From assembly GCF_022347745.1 (NCBI RefSeq), contig NZ_JAKRGC010000033.1, positions 1 to 33,355 of the forward strand: DNA of 33,355 nucleotides. Direction: 5' to 3'. Numbering within the stretch: position 1 is the first letter of the stretch; the number at the start of each line of letters is the position of its first letter. Made by a program: the position numbers and the translations under genes. This document shows, piece after piece, positions 15,764 through 23,714 of the stretch. This stretch comes from Streptomyces sp. OfavH-34-F. GTDB taxonomy: Bacteria > Actinomycetota > Actinomycetes > Streptomycetales > Streptomycetaceae. Below the pieces are notes generated by a model, which saw nothing but the letters and a program-made list of their open reading frames with translations, was not told the origin of the DNA and did no database searches.

Positions 15764-16588
15764 CTACGCGTCGCCGGGGGTGACGATGCCGGTCGCTGCC
15801 GCGAGGGAGACGTACAGGAAGAGGAAGCCGACGGCGAGGACGAGGACGATGGCGAGCGCGCCGGGCAGGCGCTGCTTCCGCGACCGCAGGGCCAGGACGC
15901 GGCCGGGGTCGCGCGGGTCGTACAGTGCCTCGATGCTCCAGGTGTTCACGGAGGAGAACACGGTGCGGATCATGCCGGCCGGGTCCGTGAACGCGTACTC
16001 GCCGGACCGGCCGTGCAACCGGACGGCGGCGGTCCGGACGCCGTGCTTGCGCAGATACCGCTCTTCCACCGGCATGTAGAGAAGGAACGCGCCGAAGGCG
16101 AGAACGGGGATCGCCACGAGGCCGAGCGGCGTGACGATGGCCAGGTTGGCGGGGGTGCCCAGGAGTCCCACGAGCACGCTCACGCCGATGACCAGCACGA
16201 CCCCGGCGTACGTGCCCAGCCGCATCCGGCGCAGCCACCTCCGGTAGCTCGGCTGGTACAGCCGCTCGCCGGAGACGAGCCCCGCCCCGTCGACCGGCTC
16301 CACGCCTTCGGGCCGCTCCGGCAGCGCCGCGTTCACCGCGTCGGCGAAGGCCACGGCCGCCCCGGCGTCGGCCACGTCCCGGACCCGGTGGACGAACGGC
16401 TTGTCCATGCCGGGCGAGGCGGTCAGCTCGATGGCGAGGTGGTCCGCCTCGACCCGCACCCGGTCGATGGCCGCCAGCGGAATGTGCGCCTGCTCGTGCG
16501 GACGGCGCACGGTCAGCCCACCGTCCTCCACGAGCACGACGGTGTCCGCGCCGGCGTGGAGAAGGGGTATGCGAGATGTGAGGGACAT
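15764..16588 (-). CDS. DUF3592-like membrane protein with PH-like N-terminal domain
   Basis: A 274-residue protein of unknown function. The N-terminal about 120 residues are soluble and beta-rich (LVEDGGLTVRRP, IDRVRVEADHLAIELT), resembling bacterial PH-like domains. Two helices follow at about 124-143 and 148-171. An extracellular segment has VRLHGRSGEYAFTDPAG and ALYDPRDPGRVLAL, the hallmark of DUF3592 proteins, and a last helix lies at about 243-265. The ATG at 16588 lacks a ribosome site but has TACGAT ending seven bases upstream, so it may be leaderless. A GTG at 16615 would add nine residues and also lacks a site. Confidence 0.65.
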   Translation of the reverse strand: MSLTSRIPLLHAGADTVVLVEDGGLTVRRPHEQAHIPLAAIDRVRVEADHLAIELTASPGMDKPFVHRVRDVADAGAAVAFADAVNAALPERPEGVEPVDGAGLVSGERLYQPSYRRWLRRMRLGTYAGVVLVIGVSVLVGLLGTPANLAIVTPLGLVAIPVLAFGAFLLYMPVEERYLRKHGVRTAAVRLHGRSGEYAFTDPAGMIRTVFSSVNTWSIEALYDPRDPGRVLALRSRKQRLPGALAIVLVLAVGFLFLYVSLAAATGIVTPGDA

Positions 16589-16652
16589 GTGCGTGATCGT
16601 ATGCGCGAACACCACCCCGGGGGAGTCCTTCGTCCCGGCGTCCGACGCACCG

Positions 16653-17012
16653 TCACGCGGCCACGACGGCCTCGAAGATGTCGGCGTCGGTCTCCCGCTG
16701 CCACTGCGGCAACTCGTCCCAGTCCGCGACGTATCCGGGCTTCGGGTCCTCGAAGTGCTTGTACATCTGTGCCGTCCAGCACAGTGCCACGAACCGCCCC
16801 TTCTGCTCCCGCGAAAGCCGCGCCGCGTGCCCGCCGCTCACCTCGGCGAACTGCCGCACCTGCTCGTACACCGCCCCCGCCGCCTCCCGCTCCCACTGCG
16901 GGGTGTCGTCCCAGGGAGTGACGTACCCGGCCTTGGGCTCGCCGGGAAAGTGCCGCCGCACCCCGGCGATCCAGCTCTCCCGGAACAACCGCGCTCCCTC
17001 GCTCCGCGACAT
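16653..17012 (-). CDS. Hypothetical protein with an internally duplicated WD-PQW motif
   Basis: A 119-residue soluble protein. Two halves repeat the same pattern about 64 residues apart: HFPGEPKAGYVTPWDDTPQWERE at 21-43 and HFEDPKPGYVADWDELPQWQRE at 86-107, each preceded by a Trp-containing helix (RESWIAGVRR, LCWTAQMYK) and followed by an acidic or amphipathic helix. The second half's DELPQWQRETDADIF recalls the RyR-type repeat motif (ELP..EK..D) of ryanodine receptors and bacterial relatives, but this is a pattern impression, not an alignment. The ATG at 17012 has GGAGAGG about eight bases upstream; the in-frame GTG at 17030 is less well placed. Function unknown. Confidence 0.75.
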   Translation of the reverse strand: MSRSEGARLFRESWIAGVRRHFPGEPKAGYVTPWDDTPQWEREAAGAVYEQVRQFAEVSGGHAARLSREQKGRFVALCWTAQMYKHFEDPKPGYVADWDELPQWQRETDADIFEAVVAA

Positions 17013-17132
17013 GACCACGCCTCTCCTCACCGTGTGCCGGGCACCCCGAACTCCTCGTGCGGGCTTCGGAGTCTACGGACGGCACCCCGGGCCCCGGTCC
17101 CATGCGCCGGCAGCGCACCCCGCCGAAGGACA

Positions 17133-17567
17133 ATGGCCCGCATGGACCTTCTGTTGCATCTGAGGCGGACGCTCGATGAGTTGGACGCGCCCCGCTGGCC
17201 GGAGCCCTCGGCCGATGCCACGCACCTCGTGCGGAAGGTGCACGCGCTGCGGCGGGTGCCGCTGGGTGAGTTGGGGGCGGCGGATCTGCGGGTGCTCGTC
17301 TCGCAGCAGGTGGCGTTGGCGTACGTCGTTCCGCTCGCGGTGCGGCTGTTGGTGGAGGAGCCGCTGCTCGACGCGTACTACTACGGGGGCGATCTGCTGC
17401 TCGCGACCGTGAACGTGCCGGCGCGCGTGTGGGGCCTGTTCCCGGAGTTGGCGCGGGAGTTGCGGGACGCCGTGGCCCGGCTGCCGCAGGGGGCGTTCGC
17501 CGGGCTCCCCCGTGGGGCCACGGAGGAGATCGGCCGCTTCCTCGCCTCGGCTCAGCGGAACTCGTGA
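17133..17567 (+). CDS. CdiI-like contact-dependent inhibition immunity protein
   Basis: A 144-residue soluble protein. The segment LRRVPLGELGAADLRVLVSQ, then PLAVRLLVEEPLLDAYYYGGDLLLA, resembles proteins annotated as contact-dependent growth inhibition immunity proteins (pattern: PL..L...DLR.LI.Q, PLAL..L..NPL....YPGDLL..V). In CDI systems such proteins neutralise a toxin domain, but here no toxin or CdiA-like gene is adjacent, so the role is open. The start could be ATG 17133 (GAAGGA two bases upstream) or ATG 17142 (same site at 11 bases); neither spacing is ideal. Its 3' end overlaps the convergent gene by 16 bases. Confidence 0.72.
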   Translation: MARMDLLLHLRRTLDELDAPRWPEPSADATHLVRKVHALRRVPLGELGAADLRVLVSQQVALAYVVPLAVRLLVEEPLLDAYYYGGDLLLATVNVPARVWGLFPELARELRDAVARLPQGAFAGLPRGATEEIGRFLASAQRNS

Positions 17568-17905
17568 ACGACCTGGATCTCGCCCACGATGTGCGCGTTG
17601 AAGTCGTCCAGCTCCTCCGCCGGAACCCATAGTTCCAGGATCGTGTGTCCGCCCGCCTGCTGGACCGGGTAGCGGCGCAGGAAGTCCGTCTCGACCTCGA
17701 AGCGGGTGACGAAACCGGCGCCGCTGTGCGGCACGTTCCAGTCGCGGGCGATGCGAATCGCGTAGTCCTCGTTGAGCACCGGGTAGAAGATCGGCTGCTC
17801 GGGAAGCCGGGGCGGCCAGGCACGCCAGCCCAGTTCGCGCACCAGAGCCAGTTCCTCGGGACCGGTCGGGCGCCAGAGGGTCGTCGTGGCTCGGCGGCTG
17901 TCCAT
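17552..17905 (-). CDS. ADP-ribosylation/crystallin J1-like small protein
   Basis: A 117-residue protein with the pattern TTLWRPTGPEELALVRELG, WPPRLPEQPIFYPVLNEDYA and RDWNV, then GAGFVTRFEVE and a C-terminal ELDDFNAHIVGEIQVVHEFR. I recall this as a common bacterial family carried in annotations as ADP-ribosylation/crystallin J1; that label is inherited and no ADP-ribosyltransferase or hydrolase catalytic motif is visible. The ATG at 17905 was chosen because the family starts near it. No ribosome site is seen, and a TATCGT hexamer ends eight bases upstream. A GTG at 17944 would add 13 residues. It converges on the CdiI-like gene. Confidence 0.7.
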   Translation of the reverse strand: MDSRRATTTLWRPTGPEELALVRELGWRAWPPRLPEQPIFYPVLNEDYAIRIARDWNVPHSGAGFVTRFEVETDFLRRYPVQQAGGHTILELWVPAEELDDFNAHIVGEIQVVHEFR

Positions 17906-18019
17906 GCAGCCGGACGATACCGGCCCCGCGAACCCGGCGGCCACGCCCTTTCATGTCTCGCTGCGGTCCGGCGCGGGCAGACAAGGGGGTGACGCACGCC
18001 GTTCCGGGAGGGGAAGTGC

Positions 18020-18919
18020 ATGGGGACGTGGTGGGGGAACCTGCTCGGGGCCGCGCTGTTACTGGCCGCGCTCATGATCGTACGGACCACGGCGGTGGCG
18101 CTGCGGCGCGCCGACCGTGCCATGACCGCCGGCATCCGGCCGCCGCGGGCCCCGGACGAGCGTCTGGATCTGTACGAACTCGCCTATCTGCACGGGGGCG
18201 GCGAACGTGTCGTCCAGGTCGCCCTGCTGCGCATGTACGCGAACCGGCGTCTTGAGGCACGGCGGGTCTCGGAGCGGTCGGTCGCGCTGCGGCCCCTGGG
18301 CCGGGGCCCCCGGGACGAGTGGGAGAAGGTGGCGCTGGACCTGGCGGCCCGGGCGGCGGACGAGGAGGGGAACGTGCCCTGGCCTCTGCCGGCCCGGGAC
18401 GGCGAGCCCGCGATACGGGCCCTGTGCGACCGGCTCGTCCTCGACGGGCTGCTGGGCGACGGGCGCCCCGCCGGCGTGCTCCGCCGGTCACCGGCCGCCC
18501 GGCGCAGACTGCGGGCCCGCAACCGTCACGACACCGTCGTGCGGTGGCTGCCCGCGGCTGTCGTGGCGGGTCTCGTCCTGGCGGTCCTCACAGGCTCGTA
18601 CCTCCCGCTTCTGGGCCACCCGCCGCTGCTGTGGTGGGCCCACCGGGTGAAGTCCCGGGCCGAGAGGGCCGCCGCCCCCGTCTACGGCGTCACGGATGCC
18701 GGACAGGCGGCCATGGCGGCCGCGCAGCGCCCCGAGTGGATCCGCAAGGGAGAACCGGCCAGGCTGCGGAACGTCGCGGTCGACGGCACGAAGAACTTCT
18801 CGACCCGCCACCCGTTGCACGAGCCGCGCGAACCCCGCCGGAACGACCCGCCCCCCACCCCTCCGGAACCGCGCCCGCAGCCGGTGGTCTACGAGGGGCC
18901 GGGCCTGGGCGGGCTGTGA
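18020..18919 (+). CDS. TIGR04222-type membrane protein
   Basis: A 299-residue protein with an N-terminal helix (NLLGAALLLAALMIV, about 7-21), then the TIGR04222 core: LDLYELAYLHGGGERVVQVALLRMYANRRLE at about 49-79 and a second helical bundle to about 160 (RALCDRLVLDGLL). A second membrane helix lies near 175-195, and the last 50 residues are proline-rich and unstructured. Function of the family is unknown; it is widespread in actinobacteria. Cysteines often noted in the family are limited here to Cys136. The ATG at 18020 has GGAGGGG about six bases upstream. Confidence 0.75.
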   Translation: MGTWWGNLLGAALLLAALMIVRTTAVALRRADRAMTAGIRPPRAPDERLDLYELAYLHGGGERVVQVALLRMYANRRLEARRVSERSVALRPLGRGPRDEWEKVALDLAARAADEEGNVPWPLPARDGEPAIRALCDRLVLDGLLGDGRPAGVLRRSPAARRRLRARNRHDTVVRWLPAAVVAGLVLAVLTGSYLPLLGHPPLLWWAHRVKSRAERAAAPVYGVTDAGQAAMAAAQRPEWIRKGEPARLRNVAVDGTKNFSTRHPLHEPREPRRNDPPPTPPEPRPQPVVYEGPGLGGL

Positions 18920-18947
18920 CCAAGGCGTTCCCGGGTCTGCACACGGC

Positions 18948-18989
18948 TGCGGGCGGGGCGCTTCGTCCGAACCGGGCGCCCCGCCCGCA
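18948..18989. terminator. Bidirectional terminator between the TIGR04222 gene and glnA2
   Basis: TGCGGGCGGGGCGC (18948-18961) and its exact complement (18976-18989) form a 14-base stem with a 14-base loop in the gap between two convergent genes. Confidence 0.8.
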
Positions 18990-19017
18990 CTGCGTTGTTC
19001 AAGCCGTTGATCTGCGG

Positions 19018-20379
19018 TTACAGCACCGGCAGGAGCGCCTTCAGTTCGAAGGCCGTGACCTCGCTGCGGTACTCCTCCCATTCCCGCTTCTTGTTGCGGA
19101 GGAAGAAGTCGAAGACGTGCTCGCCCAGGGTTTCCGCGACCAGTTCGCTCTTCTCCATCAGGGAGATCGCCTCGCCCAGGTTCTGCGGGAGCGGTTCGAT
19201 GCCCATCGCGCGGCGCTCCGCGTCGGAGAGGGCCCAGACGTCGTCGTCGGCGCCGGCCGGGAGTTCGTAGCCCTCCTCGATGCCCTTGAGGCCGGCGGCG
19301 AGCAGGACCGCGTAGCACAGGTAGGGGTTGGCGCCGGAGTCGATGGAGCGGACCTCGACGCGGGCGGAGCCGGTCTTGCCGGGCTTGTACATGGGGACGC
19401 GGATCAGCGCGGAGCGGTTGTTGTGGCCCCAGCAGATGTACGAGGGGGCCTCGCCGCCGGCACCGGCGGCGCGGGAGGAGCCGCCCCAGATGCGCTTGTA
19501 GGAGTTGACCCACTGGTTGGTGACGGCGGAGATCTCCGCCGCGTGCCGCAGGAGGCCCGCGATGAAGGAGCGGCCCACCTTGGAGAGCTGGTACTCGGCG
19601 CCGGACTCGTAGAAGGCGTTGCGGTCGCCCTCGAAGAGGGAGAGGTGGGTGTGCATGCCGGAGCCGGGGTACTCCGAGAACGGCTTCGGCATGAACGTCG
19701 CCTGCACGCCCTGTTCCAGCGCGACCTGCTTCATGACCAGGCGGAAGGTCATGATGTTGTCGGCCGTCGAGAGCGCGTCCGCGTACCGCAGGTCGATCTC
19801 CTGCTGGCCGGGGGCGCCCTCGTGGTGGCTGAACTCGACGGAGATGCCCATGGATTCGAGCATGGTGATCGCCTGGCGGCGGAAGTCCATGCCGACGTTC
19901 TGCGGGGTGTGGTCGAAGTAGCCGGAGCTGTCGGCCGGGGTGGGCCGGGTGCCGTCGACCGGCTTGTCCTTCAGCAGGAAGAACTCGATCTCGGGGTGGG
20001 TGTAGAAGGTGAAGCCCAGGTCCGAGGTCTTCGCCAGGATGCGCTTGAGCACGAAGCGCGGGTCGGCGAAGGACGGTGAGCCGTCCGGCATCAGGATGTC
20101 GCAGAACATCCGGGCCGTGCCCGGTGCCTCCGCGCGCCACGGCAGGATCTGGAACGTCCCCGGATCGGGCTTGGCGATCATGTCCGACTCGTACACCCGC
20201 GCGAAGCCCTCGATCGCGGAGCCGTCGAACCCGATGCCCTCGTCGAACGCCTGCTCAAGTTCGGCGGGGGCCACGGCCACGGACTTCAGGTAACCGAGCA
20301 CATCGGTGAACCACAGCCGTACGAACCGGATGTCACGCTCCTCAAGGGTCCTGAGGACGAATTCCTGCTGCTTGTCCAT
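19018..20379 (-). CDS. glnA2: Glutamine synthetase-like enzyme GlnA2 (probable gamma-glutamylpolyamine synthetase)
   Basis: A 453-residue GS-I-type fold. It matches, from memory, S. coelicolor GlnA2 (SCO2241), reported to glutamylate polyamines rather than ammonia. Visible catalytic features: the D(50s)-type loop GFDGSAIEGF at 50-59, metal-binding Glu130 and Glu132 in THPEIEFF, HHEGAPGQQEID at 186-196, SGMHTH at 240-245 and NRSALIRVP near 321-329. The adenylylation tyrosine of true GlnA (in NLY.L) is replaced by Trp382 in DVWALSDAE, so GlnE should not modify it. The start is ATG 20379 with AAGGA eight bases upstream; a GTG two codons earlier overlaps less well. Polyamine specificity is inferred from homology. 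Confidence 0.93.
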   Translation of the reverse strand: MDKQQEFVLRTLEERDIRFVRLWFTDVLGYLKSVAVAPAELEQAFDEGIGFDGSAIEGFARVYESDMIAKPDPGTFQILPWRAEAPGTARMFCDILMPDGSPSFADPRFVLKRILAKTSDLGFTFYTHPEIEFFLLKDKPVDGTRPTPADSSGYFDHTPQNVGMDFRRQAITMLESMGISVEFSHHEGAPGQQEIDLRYADALSTADNIMTFRLVMKQVALEQGVQATFMPKPFSEYPGSGMHTHLSLFEGDRNAFYESGAEYQLSKVGRSFIAGLLRHAAEISAVTNQWVNSYKRIWGGSSRAAGAGGEAPSYICWGHNNRSALIRVPMYKPGKTGSARVEVRSIDSGANPYLCYAVLLAAGLKGIEEGYELPAGADDDVWALSDAERRAMGIEPLPQNLGEAISLMEKSELVAETLGEHVFDFFLRNKKREWEEYRSEVTAFELKALLPVL

Positions 20380-20457
20380 AGCCACAATCCTTGCAGTTCA
20401 GATGGTCCGGGCTCCACCTTCGCGGGCTGGGGAGGGACTCCAGTATCACGACCCCGG

Positions 20458-20473
20458 ATTTCCCCCAGATTAC
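20458..20473. promoter_or_regulatory. Possible GlnR-like half box upstream of glnA2
   Basis: Leftward GTAAT-CTGGGG-GAAAT matches eight of ten fixed positions of the GlnR a-b box (gTnAC-n6-GaAAC). It lies 79 bases upstream of the glnA2 start in the divergent region. GlnA2 is not, as far as I recall, a proven GlnR target, so this may be chance. Confidence 0.25.
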
Positions 20474-20563
20474 GCACCCGACGTGACATGGAGCACTCGG
20501 CCACCCACTACGATCGGCGCGCGCCCCGTCTCCTCATCGCCCCGTCCCCGAAGGACTCACGAC

Positions 20564-21262
20564 ATGAGCTACGACCACGACCGCAGGACCCGCATAGAGC
20601 AGATGCGCAACGCCGACCGTGCGCGGGACCGCCGCGTCCGCGTCCTGGCCGTGAGCGTCGGCGCCGTCCTCGCCGCCGGCCTCGTCGCCTTCGGCTCGTA
20701 CGCGCTCATCGACCGGGCCGACGACACGTCCGACCGCGTCGGAAGTCCGATGGGCGGCGACGGCAAGAACGGGGAGGCCTCCTCGACCCCCGGGGAGGAG
20801 AGCCCGGCCACCGGGCCGATCGCGGGCGAGAAGTCCTGGGACGAGAAGAAGCTGACCCGCAACCACGTCACCGACCCCGTCACGTACCCCATGAAGCCCC
20901 CGGTCGGCGGCGACCACAGCCCGGTCTGGATGAACTGCGACGGCGAGGTCTACAAGAAGGCCATCCCCGACATGAACGCCGTGCACGCCCTGGAGCACGG
21001 CTCGGTCTGGGTGACGTACAACGACAAGGCGCCCGACGCCGACGTGGCGAAGCTCGCCGAGCGGGTGTCGAGTACGCCGTACTCGCTGATGAGCCCCTAC
21101 CCGGACCAGGCGGGCGCGATCATGCTGACCGCCTGGGGCAAGCAGGTCACCGTGGACGGCGCGGACGACCCGCGGGTGGCGCAGTTCTTCTCCCGGTACG
21201 TGCAGGGGCCGCAGACGCCCGAGCGGGGCGCCGCCTGCACGGGCGGCCTCGACGGCTCGTAA
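20564..21262 (+). CDS. DUF3105 membrane-anchored protein
   Basis: A 232-residue protein with a charged cytoplasmic N-terminus, a helix at about 27-48 (VLAVSVGAVLAAGLVAFGSY), a Ser/Gly/Glu-rich linker and an extracytoplasmic DUF3105 domain: YPMKPPVGGDHSPVWMNCDG, HALEHGSVWVTY and ERGAACTGG. The His and the two Cys (in NCDG and ACTGG) are the conserved family positions and may bind metal or form a disulphide, though function is unknown. The ATG at 20564 follows GAAGGA by eight bases; longer in-frame starts lie in the promoter region. It is divergent from glnA2 and precedes the CBS gene by 138 bases. Confidence 0.85.
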   Translation: MSYDHDRRTRIEQMRNADRARDRRVRVLAVSVGAVLAAGLVAFGSYALIDRADDTSDRVGSPMGGDGKNGEASSTPGEESPATGPIAGEKSWDEKKLTRNHVTDPVTYPMKPPVGGDHSPVWMNCDGEVYKKAIPDMNAVHALEHGSVWVTYNDKAPDADVAKLAERVSSTPYSLMSPYPDQAGAIMLTAWGKQVTVDGADDPRVAQFFSRYVQGPQTPERGAACTGGLDGS

Positions 21263-21400
21263 GGGCTCCGGGATATTCCCGCGTACCGGAGAACCACCCG
21301 TATGGCCGATAGCGGTCGCGTCCCCCGAACGGGCCCATGACGATGGGTGCGCTCGGGGTTGTACGTCCGGCTGTCCCTCGGTACGCAGGAGGAATCCCCC

Positions 21401-21835
21401 ATGACCACCGCCAAGGACATCATGCACACCGGCGCCACCTGGATTCCGGCGCACGAGACCCTCGACCGCGCCGCCCAGATGATGCGCGACCACCACGTGG
21501 GCGCCCTGCCCATCTCGGCCAGCGGTGAGCAGGACCGGATGATCGGCATCCTCACGGACCGGGACATCGTCGTGGGCTGCGTGGCCGAGGGCCGCGACCC
21601 GTCCCGGGTGACCGCGGGCGAACTCGCCCAGGGCACCCCCCGCTGGATCGACGCGGACGCGGACGTGGAGGCGGTGCTCAGGGAGATGCAGCAGCACCAG
21701 ATCCGCCGGCTCCCGGTCGTGGAGAACAAGAAGCTGGTCGGCATGATCAGCGAGGCGGACCTGGCCCGGCACCTGTCCGACGACCAAATCGCCGACTGGG
21801 CGGAGCAGGTGTACTCGCGCACCGCGCACCACTGA
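21401..21835 (+). CDS. Two-CBS-domain protein
   Basis: A 144-residue stand-alone Bateman module. CBS1 spans about 3-60 (DIMHTGATWIPAHETLDRAAQMM, then GILTDRDIVV) and CBS2 about 77-133 (PRWIDADADVEAVLREM, then RRLPVVENKKLVGMISEADLA). Such modules bind adenosine nucleotides and regulate other proteins; in actinobacteria similar proteins often belong to stress or dormancy regulons, but no partner is identifiable here. The ATG at 21401 has AGGAGGAA six bases upstream, making the start secure against the longer frame from 21347. Confidence 0.9.
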   Translation: MTTAKDIMHTGATWIPAHETLDRAAQMMRDHHVGALPISASGEQDRMIGILTDRDIVVGCVAEGRDPSRVTAGELAQGTPRWIDADADVEAVLREMQQHQIRRLPVVENKKLVGMISEADLARHLSDDQIADWAEQVYSRTAHH

Positions 21836-21858
21836 GTCCGCGCACCGCCGCGTCCCGT

Positions 21859-21889
21859 GCGCCGCGCACCGGTGAATCCGGCGCGGCGC
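21859..21889. terminator. Terminator after the CBS-domain gene
   Basis: GCGCCGCGC (21859-21867) and GCGCGGCGC (21881-21889) form a perfect nine-base stem with a 13-base loop, 23 bases past the stop codon and before the nadE promoter. Confidence 0.6.
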
Positions 21890-21910
21890 CCCCGTTCCGC
21901 GCGGCCCGCC

Positions 21911-21940
21911 CGGGCATCGCGTCAGTCAGACGATTAGAGT
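21911..21940 (+). promoter_or_regulatory. nadE: Candidate nadE promoter, leaderless
   Basis: TAGAGT (21935-21940), a strong Streptomyces -10 hexamer, ends seven bases before the GTG start at 21948. CGGGCA (21911-21916), 18 bases upstream, is a weak -35. No ribosome site exists. Confidence 0.5.
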
Positions 21941-21947
21941 GGGCCGC

Positions 21948-23702
21948 GTGCCTCAACTACGCCTCGCACTGAATCAGATCGACTCGACCGTCGGCGACCT
22001 CGCCGGCAACACCGAGGCGATCGTCCACTGGACCCGGCACTCCGCCGAACAGGGAGCCCACTTCGTGGCGTTCCCCGAGATGGTGCTGACCGGCTACCCC
22101 GTCGAGGACCTGGCCCTGCGGTCGTCCTTCGTCGAGGCCTCGCGGCAGGCGCTGCGCGCGCTCGCCGCCCGGCTCGAAGCGGAGGGCCTCGGGGAGGTCC
22201 CCGTCCTCGTCGGCTACCTCGACCGCTCGGAGTTCGCGGCGGAGCGCTACGGCCAGCCCGCCGGGTCGCCGCGCAACGCCGCCGCGGTGCTGCACCGCGG
22301 CGGGATCGCCCTGAACTTCGCCAAGCACCATCTGCCGAACTACGGGGTCTTCGACGAGTTCCGGTACTTCGTGCCGGGCGACTCGATGCCCGTCGTCCGG
22401 GTGCACGGCATCGACGTGGCGCTCGCGATCTGCGAGGACCTCTGGCAGGACGGCGGCCGCGTCCCGGGCGCGCGCGCCGCCGGGGCCGGGCTGCTGCTGT
22501 CGGTCAACGCCTCGCCGTACGAGCGCGACAAGGACGACACCCGGCTCGAACTGGTCCGCAAGCGGGCCCGTGAGGCCGGCTGCACGACCGCCTACCTCGC
22601 GATGATCGGCGGCCAGGACGAGCTGGTCTTCGACGGCGACTCGATCGTCGTGGACCGGGAGGGCGAGGTCATCGCGCGCGCCCCGCAGTTCGCCGAGGGC
22701 AGCGTGATCCTCGACCTGGAGCTGCCGGCCGCCGCCGCCGAGCCGCCGTCCGGCGTGGTCACCGACGGGCTGCGCATCGACCACGTGGTCCTCTCCGAGG
22801 AGCCGCTGCCGACGTACGAGGCGGAGCTGGCCGGCGGGTACGCGGACCGGCTGGACGACGACGAGGAGCTGTACACGGCCCTCGTGGTGGGCCTGCGGGC
22901 CTACGCCGCGAAGAACGGCTTCACCAGCGTGCTCATCGGGCTCTCCGGGGGCATCGACTCGGCGCTGGTCGCCGCGATCGCCTGCGACGCGCTGGGCGCG
23001 GGGCAGGTGTACGGGGTGTCGATGCCGTCCAAGTACTCCTCGGACCACTCCAAGGGCGACGCGGCCGAGCTGGCCCGGCGCACCGGCCTCAACTTCCGCA
23101 CCGTGCCGATCGAGCCGATGTTCGACGCGTACATGGGGTCGCTGGGGCTGACCGGGCTCGCGGAGGAGAACCTGCAGTCGCGGCTGCGCGGCACGATGCT
23201 GATGGCCATCTCCAACCAGGAGGGCCAGATCGTGCTGGCTCCGGGCAACAAGTCGGAGCTGGCCGTCGGCTACTCGACGCTGTACGGGGACTCGGTCGGC
23301 GCGTACGGGCCGATCAAGGACGTGTACAAGACGTCGGTGTTCCGGCTGGCGAAGTGGCGCAACCGGGCCGCCGAGGAGCGGGGGCAGACGCCGCCGATCC
23401 CGGAGGCGTCCATCACCAAGCCGCCGAGCGCCGAGCTGCGGCCGGGCCAGGTGGACACGGACTCGCTGCCGGACTACGACGTGCTCGACCGCATCCTGGA
23501 GCTGTACGTGGACCGCGACCAGGGCATGGAGGCCATCGTGGCCGCCGGGTTCGACCGGGCGCTGGTGGCGAAGACGCTGCGGATGGTGGACGCGGCGGAG
23601 TACAAGCGGCGGCAGTACCCGCCGGGGACGAAGATCTCGCCGAAGGGGTTCGGCAAGGACCGCCGGCTGCCGATCACCAACCGGTGGCGCGAGAACGGCT
23701 GA
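21948..23702 (+). CDS. nadE: Glutamine-dependent NAD+ synthetase
   Basis: A 584-residue two-domain enzyme making NAD from deamido-NAD, ATP and glutamine, the last step of NAD synthesis. The N-terminal nitrilase-type glutaminase has the catalytic triad Glu44 (FPEMVLTGYP), Lys126 (FAKHHLPNYGVFDE) and Cys162 (AICEDLW). The C-terminal synthetase has the PP-loop SGGIDS at about 333-338, then PGNKSELAVGYSTLYGD. Length is typical of the shorter bacterial form. I place the start at GTG 21948 rather than GTG 21939 because the latter overlaps the -10 hexamer TAGAGT, and protein homologues begin PQLRLALNQID. The mRNA is probably leaderless. Confidence 0.95.
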   Translation: MPQLRLALNQIDSTVGDLAGNTEAIVHWTRHSAEQGAHFVAFPEMVLTGYPVEDLALRSSFVEASRQALRALAARLEAEGLGEVPVLVGYLDRSEFAAERYGQPAGSPRNAAAVLHRGGIALNFAKHHLPNYGVFDEFRYFVPGDSMPVVRVHGIDVALAICEDLWQDGGRVPGARAAGAGLLLSVNASPYERDKDDTRLELVRKRAREAGCTTAYLAMIGGQDELVFDGDSIVVDREGEVIARAPQFAEGSVILDLELPAAAAEPPSGVVTDGLRIDHVVLSEEPLPTYEAELAGGYADRLDDDEELYTALVVGLRAYAAKNGFTSVLIGLSGGIDSALVAAIACDALGAGQVYGVSMPSKYSSDHSKGDAAELARRTGLNFRTVPIEPMFDAYMGSLGLTGLAEENLQSRLRGTMLMAISNQEGQIVLAPGNKSELAVGYSTLYGDSVGAYGPIKDVYKTSVFRLAKWRNRAAEERGQTPPIPEASITKPPSAELRPGQVDTDSLPDYDVLDRILELYVDRDQGMEAIVAAGFDRALVAKTLRMVDAAEYKRRQYPPGTKISPKGFGKDRRLPITNRWRENG

Positions 23703-23714
23703 CGCCGGATGGGC

